64,000 nucleotides of DNA, taken from the NCBI GenBank assembly GCA_025765595.1, contig JAIVFH010000073.1:62001-126000 (forward strand). Direction: 5' to 3'. The stretch's first letter is position 1. Each line of letters starts with the position of its first letter. The position numbers were made by a program, and so were the translations under genes. Below the pieces are notes generated by a model that ran no database searches, had not been told where the DNA came from, and saw nothing but the letters and a program-made list of their open reading frames with translations. Positions 57,629-64,000 of the stretch are shown here, in pieces. This DNA is from Obelidium mucronatum (lineage: Eukaryota; Chytridiomycota; Chytridiomycetes; Chytridiales; Chytriomycetaceae).

Positions 57629-57694
57629 ATCACTCACTTCTCGAGGAGTGAGTCTCTGCAAATCACTCACTTCTCGAGGAGTGAGTCTCTGCAA
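57629..57694. repeat. 33-bp direct repeat (two copies) with near-palindromic core
   Basis: CACTCACTTCTCGAGGAGTG recurs at 57631 and 57664, a 33-bp period. The core ACTCACTTCTCGAGGAGTGA is an imperfect palindrome centred on CTCGAG. Each copy ends CTCTGCA, the same heptamer that borders the large duplicated unit. Confidence 0.85.
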
Positions 57695-57703
57695 ATTTTA
57701 TTT

Positions 57704-57734
<31 letters not shown>

Positions 57735-58201
57735 AAAAAAAAATCTTTTGCATGCCATCCACACGTACATTCTCTTCTGAGGCTTCATCGCCAACGGTTT
57801 CTGCCGTTTCAGCACGATGAAATGATGGTTCGGGGCGGCTCCTGCCATATCGACTGTGTCTCGAGCGTTTAAACGAACACGAACACAAGCTACTCAAATC
57901 GACACACATGTCCCAGATTCGAAGCGAAGTAATTCTCATACCCAAGCTACAAGTTGTAGGCTCTTGAATTAACCTTCATGAGGTGCTCTAAGTCACAAGA
58001 TGGTAACAGCTCCCGCCGATTCGGGTTCTGGACCTGTGACCTGCTATTTGGGTACCCTTACCGGCCACAGAAATTCTGTTTGTTGTGCCCACCACCCCAG
58101 CTTTGGTCGATTGAGAACTTGAAAGAGTTTAACTTCTAAGGTCCTGGCGCAATTTTTTGGTCTGCCAGCAGGTACGCTGTTCTGAATGTCGAAACTTCGT
58201 C

Positions 58202-58438
58202 ATGACCTGCTATTTGTGTAAGGTCAACACTGGACTCTCGCAGTGTGAAACAACAAAGACAGGTTTCTCTTACAGTAGCAGAAGTACTTTCCAGTCATTG
58301 AGGACCTTAACTCGATCCAGCACTCTCGCATTGCGTAGCAGGCAATTCAATCAAACTCCAGACGAAGAACGTGAATACAGGAATTCGCTTGTGACGTATT
58401 CCATCAGAAATACTTTCCTTTACTCGGGTTGTATCTGA
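58202..58438 (+). CDS. Hypothetical small protein, duplicated ORF copy A
   Basis: A 78-codon ORF from the first ATG (58202); the frame is open a further 15 codons upstream without an ATG. The product is Ser/Thr/Arg-rich (SSRSTFQSLRTLTRSSTLAL) and ends NTFLYSGCI. It is unlike known families. The copy at 59144 differs by a single residue (Val/Ala in NSLVTYSIR). Preservation is expected from recent duplication, so it is weak evidence of coding. Confidence 0.25.
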   Translation: MTCYLCKVNTGLSQCETTKTGFSYSSRSTFQSLRTLTRSSTLALRSRQFNQTPDEEREYRNSLVTYSIRNTFLYSGCI

Positions 58439-59143
58439 GACGATATATTATGGACAGTGACAAGAACGCGACACGGTTGTCGTGCTAATGTTGTGCCCAA
58501 AAAACTTAACGTGACCAAACCGTCATTACCCACAACAAATAAAAAGAACAAGATTGAATTGAAATCATGTCATAAATCTCATTTTTTTTAATTTTTCTGT
58601 ATAAAGAGTGAGTGAACCCTAGGGAAACTCTGCATTTTATTTTGAGGAGGAGGAGGAGGAGGAGGAAGCAAAAAAAAAATCTTTTGCATGCCATCCACAC
58701 GTACATTCTCTTCTGAGGCTTCATCGCCAACGGTTTCTGCCGTTTCAGCACGATGAAATGATGGTTCGGGGCGGCTCCTGCCATATCGACTGTGTCTCGA
58801 GCGTTTAAACGAACACAAGCTACTCAAATCGACACACATGTCCCAGATTCGAAGCGAAGTAATTCTCATACCCAAGCTACAAGTTGTAGGCTCTTGAATT
58901 AACCTTCATGAGGTGCTCTAAGTCACAAGATGGTAACAGCTCCCGCCGCAGCTCCCGCCGATTCGGGTTCTGGACCTGTGACCTGCTATTTGGGTACCCT
59001 TACCGGCCACAGAAATTCTGTTTGTTGTGCCCACCACCCCAGCTTTGGTCGATTGAGAACTTGAAAGAGTTCAACTTCTAAGGTCCTGGCGCAATTTTTT
59101 GGTCTGCCAGCAGGTACGCTGTTCTGAATGTCGAAACTTCGTC

Positions 59144-59380
59144 ATGACCTGCTATTTGTGTAAGGTCAACACTGGACTCTCGCAGTGTGAAACAACAAAG
59201 ACAGGTTTCTCTTACAGTAGCAGAAGTACTTTCCAGTCATTGAGGACCTTAACTCGATCCAGCACTCTCGCATTGCGTAGCAGGCAATTCAATCAAACTC
59301 CAGACGAAGAACGTGAATACAGGAATTCGCTTGCGACGTATTCCATCAGAAATACTTTCCTTTACTCGGGTTGTATCTGA
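59144..59380 (+). CDS. Hypothetical small protein, duplicated ORF copy B
   Basis: The counterpart of the ORF at 58202 in the second repeat unit, with one residue changed (Ala for Val). Coding status is undecided for the same reasons. Confidence 0.25.
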   Translation: MTCYLCKVNTGLSQCETTKTGFSYSSRSTFQSLRTLTRSSTLALRSRQFNQTPDEEREYRNSLATYSIRNTFLYSGCI

Positions 59381-59792
59381 GACGATATATTATGGACAGT
59401 GACAAGAACGCGACACGGTTGTCGTGCTAATGTTGTGCCCAAAAAACTTAACGTGACCAAACCGTCATTACCCACAACAAATAAAAAGAACAAGATTGAA
59501 TTGAAATCATGTCATAAATCTCTTTTTTTTTAATTTTTCTGTATAAAGAGTGAGTGAACCCTAGGGAAACTCTGCATTTAGTTCTGACATCGTCAACAAA
59601 CAAACTAACCAGATGTCTCTGTATACTCTTCAGCAACGTGTCCAGAGATGTGAATACAGGCCTTATACTTTTTAATGAAGGGGTAAACGGAAATGAAAAT
59701 AAATTGCGAACTTATCTATTTTACTGGTTACACTTATATATAATGTTGATTAGTACTGTAGTGGTGATAATCAACAAAAACATTGAAAAATA

Positions 59793-60698
59793 ATGAAGAA
59801 TCCAACTTGGCCAAACAATCTTCATGATCGACCCTTGTTTTCCGTTCACGTTGGGGCAAAGAATCCACCAAAGACTCGTTCTCCGCGAAGCAGTCCAGCC
59901 AGATTGCATTCTTCAGCGCAAGGAGACTACAACTCCAATCATCACTTCCCACCCACCACAAATCATCCTGGCGTCTACATACCCACTTTTCCCTATGCAC
60001 CACCTGGACTCTCGACCGAGTTTATCTGGGAATGTGAATATGATAAGCTTCCGAGATCGTTCTTTCAGCAACTGTTTCCAGTAGACACGCATAGAAAGGA
60101 ATACTATACCCCGCGTCGCGATACAATGATTCAAGATGGCCCGGCCTCTGTTCATGGTATTCATCACGGAAAGAGACATTATTATCCACCACGTGAAGTG
60201 GATCATATGAATAATCTCTTGTATGATCGCGGCGGTGGTGGGTGGACCACTGAGACTGGTCAAGAATATTCTCCATCACACACCCCATCTTCAGCATCGC
60301 CTATATACAATAACAGTGATCAGTCACTTGCCGAGTCTTCTTTCACTTCTTCGTCCTCGTCGGCGTCTCATTCTCGATCTCCTCATGAAGTGGAAATGCA
60401 CGTGAATCGGTTAAAGGAGCTTTGGACAGATGCAAAGCACGGAAAAGGAAGTGTTTCTGATTTGAAGCGTGAAGTAAATGGATTTGCTGATGACAATGGG
60501 ATTGCTCATCGTGAGAGAATTGCGCAGATTGGTTATGGGCGTGTAATGAAAGGTAGCATGGCTGAACCAATACAATACAATCACAGATTCAGAGAGGAAA
60601 GTGATCCTGGTTGGAAGGAGCATTTGCATCATCTCCGTGTGGCAGATATTGGATATGGAAGGGTGATGAAGGGAGGGTTGATGGAGCCCATCTCATAG
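59793..60698 (+). CDS. Uncharacterised protein with a repeated IGYGRVMKG motif
   Basis: Single exon, 301 aa. It starts MKNPTWPNNLHDRPLFSVHV. A Pro/Tyr-rich first half (HPGVYIPTFPYAPPGLSTEF, DTHRKEYYTPRRDTMIQ, GKRHYYPPREVDHMNNLLYD) leads to a Ser-rich linker (about 165-190) and a helix (VEMHVNRLKELWTDAKHG). The C-terminus has two copies of IGYGRVMKG followed by MAEPI or LMEPI, about 36 residues apart. No known domain or family is recognised. Short Pro/Tyr/Gly-Tyr-Gly motifs are typical of microtubule- or axoneme-binding proteins, but that is only a guess. Confidence 0.7.
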   Translation: MKNPTWPNNLHDRPLFSVHVGAKNPPKTRSPRSSPARLHSSAQGDYNSNHHFPPTTNHPGVYIPTFPYAPPGLSTEFIWECEYDKLPRSFFQQLFPVDTHRKEYYTPRRDTMIQDGPASVHGIHHGKRHYYPPREVDHMNNLLYDRGGGGWTTETGQEYSPSHTPSSASPIYNNSDQSLAESSFTSSSSSASHSRSPHEVEMHVNRLKELWTDAKHGKGSVSDLKREVNGFADDNGIAHRERIAQIGYGRVMKGSMAEPIQYNHRFREESDPGWKEHLHHLRVADIGYGRVMKGGLMEPIS

Positions 60699-60779
60699 CA
60701 AAACACTTCCCAAAAGTAAAACCAACAAAAAAGCGAATAGAAAATGAGATGCAAAAGCCGTTATTATTATTCTAATCTT

Positions 60780-61100
60780 TTAGAGTTGCAAAGCCTCTTT
60801 CCAGTCTTTGATCTCCAAACCCAATGCCTCCGTTCTTGTCGGCACAGCAACACCGTTCCTCCACCGATCAAATTTCCGAAGAACCAGCTGATGCAATGCA
60901 AGAGATCCAATGTCGGCTGTTGCTGTTACAGGAGTGTCATCTGTCGTGCGTCCTTTCGCTCTTGCTTTAAGTCTGTCTCGTTCATGCAGGGCAAACGCTG
61001 CCAGTCCAATTCCCACAAACAAAAAGGTATCGATTCGCGGTGAGACAAAGTGCAGATAGCGGAAGGGCATATGAGGGGCATCGGCATGTGGAGCGCCCAT
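60780..61100 (-). CDS. Small single-pass membrane protein
   Basis: A single exon of 106 aa from ATG 61100. One hydrophobic segment lies at about 24-40 (IDTFLFVGIGLAAFALHE), followed at once by a basic ERDRLKARAKGR, so the N-terminus is probably outside the cytosol-facing or matrix-facing basic part. The arrangement resembles Nce101-type small fungal membrane proteins, but similarity is too slight to name it. The C-terminal half is soluble and helical. It is convergent with the gene ending at 60698 and divergent from the one at 61292. Confidence 0.6.
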   Translation of the reverse strand: MGAPHADAPHMPFRYLHFVSPRIDTFLFVGIGLAAFALHERDRLKARAKGRTTDDTPVTATADIGSLALHQLVLRKFDRWRNGVAVPTRTEALGLEIKDWKEALQL

Positions 61101-61291
61101 TTTCAATGTTGCTTTTTGTTTTTTTTTCTTATTTAATTTACTGCCCTGTAGCTTCTACTTCTTTTCAAAAAACGACATCACAACCGCTTTTGTAATGAAT
61201 GAACTTTAGAAGAACGGAAGAAGGGAGGAAACGGTTTTTTTTTTTTGAATGTTTTGCTCAAAAAAAAAAAAAAAAAGCAATCAAAAAAACG

Positions 61292-62024
61292 ATGGCTTCA
61301 AACACAACACTGTTCCAAGCAACTCAAAAGTTCAACGGTGCCTCATGCACTTCCCCGCTGTCTCTAATCACATACCAGTTTGTCACCACTTGCACTGCCC
61401 CAACGAACGGAACATCAAGTACCCAGCAACAGCCGTGTTTGATTGATGCCCCATTTGCAACTCAAGGTGTCTGTGTTGGTGACTACCATGCCAACGGGCT
61501 CGCCACCTTTGGATCATCAGCATTTGCCGAAGTAGTGATCCACAGCACCTCGGACTGTACCTCAAAGTCGAATATCGTTGGCGTTCGGTAGAAACGTGTT
61601 TTTTTTTTTTGAAGTGCGCACTAACAACCCCCCCCCCCCCCCCCCCCCCCCCCTCATGATCAGCCACTACGCATTGAACCAGATCTTTGAATGGGGAATC
61701 GAAGCCAACAAGAAAATCTTTTCAGGAGTCAATTTGTACGACAAGGCCGCCAATAAGCTCACAATCGCAAAGTGTCAAGACGTGGGTTGTGCAACGGTTT
61801 TTTCGGATATCTCCGACACTTTTCCTGCCGATGGAACCACGTGCTATAGGCCCTCCGATTTGTTCCAGGCTAATGCTCACGTTGTTACAACAGTGTACAA
61901 CACTGGCGCTGCTTCTGCTGCCATCAACCCCAACCCAAAGTATGTTCGTTCATCCAGTGCTGCTCCTCAGTTTGGAATTGCAACTGTCGCTGTTACGGCT
62001 GTGCTTGGTTTTCTTCTTTTTTGA
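61292..62024 (+). CDS. Cys-containing protein with GPI-like hydrophobic C-terminus
   Basis: Two exons (61292-61587, 61664-62024), 218 aa. Seven Cys are spread through the chain (GASCTSP, TTCTAP, QPCLID, GVCVGD, SDCTSK, AKCQDVGC), with Asn/Ser/Thr-rich sequence typical of secreted or surface proteins. The end (GIATVAVTAVLGFLLF) is a hydrophobic segment after SSSAAPQ, as in GPI-attachment signals. Unexpectedly there is no N-terminal signal peptide from ATG 61292, nor in the open frame upstream of it. An unseen 5' exon is likely. The intron carries T and C26 homopolymers. Confidence 0.65.
61628..61653 (+). repeat. 26-base poly-C tract in an intron
   Basis: An uninterrupted run of 26 C in the intron 61588-61663, shortly after a T11 run. 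The length may be unreliable in assembly. Confidence 0.85.
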
Positions 62025-62239
62025 TTGTTTGTATTCCGAGTTCAAATGAAAGTGTGTATTGTATGTATTCCTTTCATCACCACCAAACATATGATCATCA
62101 TCAAACAGCAAAAACAAAAACACTCATCAAAACGGACACTGAGCGGCAAGATGACCAATCTGATCGCAATATCTGTTTGTTTGTTTCCAAAGAAAAAAAA
62201 AAGAAGTAGTTGTCAGCTGTACCAGAGACCAAAAAAGAA

Positions 62240-62900
62240 TTACATTGCAACAAACCTGCAAGGCGCTTTACATCCATTCGACTCATGCCCAGCCTCCCCA
62301 CAATTCCCACATCTCAAATCGCGGGCACCCCTGAAAAACGCTCGTCTCACACTATTTGGATCCTTTTGACCATTATTCACCAACAATCCAGTCGGTCTCG
62401 CAACCCTCTTTTCTCCACCAATCGCACCCATTCCTCCACTTCCACTGCGCAAACCAACCCCTCCTTGATGATGATTCCCGCTATTATTATTCATATTACT
62501 ATTGTTGTTGTTGTTGTTACTGCTGTTGTTACTGCCGCTGCTTCCCATCGGCAAGAACCCTCCTTCCCCTCCTGCCTGACGTCTCCAAGAGACAGGACTC
62601 CTGGATCGACCTCCACCACTCACCATTGACTTTCTCGCAGCCTCAGCAACGTCAGTACTGTTTCTGTTGGTTGATCCACCATCTTTGGCCCCGCCCTCTC
62701 CGCTGCTTCCACCAGTCAGGAATTGACTGTTCAAGAATAAGTCACCCAAAGGCGTCGATGGCCCGCCGCCAATACTCGCTCCATTCGATGAAGGTCCATT
62801 GCTGGTGTTGCTGTTGTTGTTTGAGCTGCTTCCTTGTCCTGGCACACTGATACCAGGAGGTCCTCCAGATGCCATCCCGAATCCAGGTGGTGCAAAAAAT

Positions 62901-62932
<32 letters not shown>

Positions 62933-64000
62933 CAAAGCCCCACTTGTCATTGAAGACGCAGAGCCTCCAAAAAATTGAGACGACGGTTGTTGCTGCTGCT
63001 GCTGTTGCGAATGAAGCGAGGCAATCGATTTCCAATGCGAAAGTTCGGCATTGAGGCGGTGGATTTCTTGAAGAAACAAGTTGGCATCGTTGTGAAGTTT
63101 GGAGATTTCGTGCATGGCTCTGCTGTAAGCAACACGAAGGTTGTGAAATTCTTCAGCCGAGGGAGTCCCCAATTGCTGCTGCGAATTCAAAGGAGCGAGC
63201 TGCTGCTGCTGCTGCTGCTGTTTCTGTTGCTGCAAGTTGGTCGGCAGAATATGCTGTGACTGAGGAGCAAGTTGAGGTTGTTGCTGACTGCGGTCAGAGT
63301 TACTCGCTTGGGTTATAGGCTTTCCAGGCCAAACTGGTACCTCAACCTTTTTCGATGGTTGCGGAACTTGACCAAACGCATCAGGCACAGAAAGCGGGGA
63401 TTTAGAAGACGGCGCTTCCACCACAGCCACTGAAATGGCCTCATTGCTGGCAGATTTGTGAACATACTGGGGAGGAATTGCGGCATCCAAGTCATCATCT
63501 TCTTCAGAATCAGCATCAGCGCCAGATTCTTGAGCAACAACAGCTGAGTTTTGCTCGGACACAATATCTTTTGGAACTGTTGCCGCAATCACTGGCTTGC
63601 TCGCTGCAATCACAACGGCTTCTGAGTCAGCTTCATTTTCAGAGGATGAAACGGCTTTATGCGCTGTCTTGGATTTCTTTCCACTCTTCTTGTTTTTCTT
63701 CTTTTTCGTGGTAGATTCGGAAACAGCACCTGTAGTAATCGATGTGGCCTGTTTTGCATCAGTCGTACTGCTGGATGCCACAGAAACTGAAGCAGGTTTT
63801 TTAGAGGAAGCAGTAGTAGCAGTCGCAGCCGCAGCCCTACTTTTTGCAGCGGCAAGAGTTGCACTAACAGCACGCGTCGTGTCATTTATCACATCAATGG
63901 CATGAGCAATCTCCTCTGGGGTCATCGTGTCCGCCGGCGGCGGCGGCGGCACCGAAACCCCCGATGCAGCAGTAGCAGTGACAACAGTAGATGCAGCAGT
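62240..64000 (-). CDS. Gln-rich protein with C-terminal CCHC zinc knuckle (5' end beyond window)
   Basis: The frame runs from the window edge to a TAA at 62240 (586 visible residues). The first ATG inside is at 63925 (MTPEEIAHAIDVIND), but the frame is open beyond it, so the true start may lie outside. Order: Ala/Ser/Lys-rich N-terminus with a KKKKNKKSGKKSKTAHK basic patch, acidic stretch, helical coiled coil (about 290-320: EEFHNLRVAYSRAMHEISKL), several Gln runs, a Gly/Ser/Asn-rich region and a C-terminal zinc knuckle CGNCGEAGHESNGC. Single-knuckle proteins of this type bind RNA or single-stranded nucleic acid. A 39-nt intron near the end (62217-62255) could alternatively swap the last four residues. 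Confidence 0.8.

Larger units (their letters stand above)
57687..59569 (+). repeat. Tandem duplication, unit 941-942 bp, two nearly identical copies
   Basis: Unit A is 57687-58627 and unit B 58628-59569; a further CTCTGCA starts at 59570. The copies differ by a few substitutions and small indels: a two-base change at the start, one fewer GAG triplet, a 6-base deletion (GAACAC) and a 12-base gain (CAGCTCCCGCCG) in B. These sum to the one-base length difference. CTCTGCA stands at both outer ends and at the junction. The unit starts with a GAG microsatellite, and each copy carries a 78-93 codon ORF. The high identity implies a recent event. Confidence 0.95.
57588..59792. other. 2.2-kb gene-poor region holding a tandem duplication
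   Basis: From the MAPEG stop to the next gene. It holds two 33-bp repeats (57629-57694), two copies of a 941/942-bp unit (57687-59569) and about 220 bp of unique sequence before the ATG at 59793. Short ORFs are present in each unit. No known RNA gene was recognised. Confidence 0.6.

Noticed and set aside
57663..57945. Leu-rich minus-strand ORFs in the duplicated unit
   Set aside because: The Leu and Pro runs come from the GAG microsatellite and poly-A read on the other strand.
57990..58160. U1, U2, U4, U5 or U6 snRNA, 5S rRNA or tRNA in the duplicated unit
   Set aside because: Only an Sm-like site and one stem are visible; none of the diagnostic sequences of those RNAs could be matched by eye.

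Overview
The window is eukaryotic nuclear DNA, gene-dense and intron-bearing. It most likely comes from a zoosporic (flagellated) fungus such as a chytrid. The housekeeping genes read as fungal or opisthokont: UTP12/WDR3, SEC7-type ARF-GEF, PRP39, RPB3, RRP3/DDX47, NHX-type exchanger, BCS1-like AAA protein, galactokinase and a class II DYRK kinase. Alongside them sit proteins kept only by lineages with a motile flagellum: CFAP144/FAM183, a CFAP97-family protein, a centrin and a CNBD2-like cyclic-nucleotide-binding protein. Yeasts and moulds without flagella lack most of these. The species assignment is an inference.

Layout: 1-6.1 kb carries the 3' end of a coiled-coil gene, a C2H2 zinc-finger gene, an 8-exon UTP12 gene and an unusual centrin with a collagen-like N-terminus. 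6.1-15.1 kb carries UDP-glucose 4-epimerase, CFAP144 and a 13-exon SEC7/BIG gene. 15.2-20.7 kb carries an orphan gene, ALKBH6, RPB3 and a soluble fumarate reductase. 21-23.2 kb is a BCS1-like AAA gene, followed by about 960 bp with a 148-bp tandem repeat and an orphan ORF fragment. 24.1-32 kb carries a CNBD protein, a D-lactate-dehydrogenase-like gene (with a minisatellite in its last intron) and PRP39. 32.1-42 kb carries an orphan gene, RRP3, a CFAP97-family gene, an F-box gene and mitochondrial aspartate aminotransferase. 42.5-52 kb carries a DYRK kinase, a C6orf136-like protein, two uncharacterised genes and an NHX exchanger. 52.2-57.6 kb carries an acidic tail-anchored protein, an F-box/LRR protein, galactokinase and a MAPEG protein. 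57.6-59.6 kb is a recent tandem duplication of a 941-942 bp unit. 59.8-64 kb carries an orphan with a repeated motif, a small membrane protein, a surface-type Cys-containing protein and a CCHC zinc-knuckle protein running off the edge.

Functional themes: sugar entry (galactokinase and UDP-galactose epimerase of the Leloir pathway, 47 kb apart), redox and fermentation enzymes (fumarate reductase, D-LDH, mitochondrial AAT), RNA processing (UTP12, RRP3, PRP39, RPB3), membrane traffic and pH (SEC7, NHX) and flagellum/basal body (centrin, CFAP144, CFAP97, CNBD-like).

Architecture: divergent genes can share as little as 61 bp. Introns are mostly 50-110 nt, often with homopolymer runs and A-rich 3' splice sites. 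Several genes have a sharply GC-rich 5' coding end that falls to ordinary composition downstream. Exon boundaries below were worked out by hand from splice sites and reading phase, and each multi-exon CDS closes in frame. No RNA gene or CRISPR array could be supported. I found no intact transposon.
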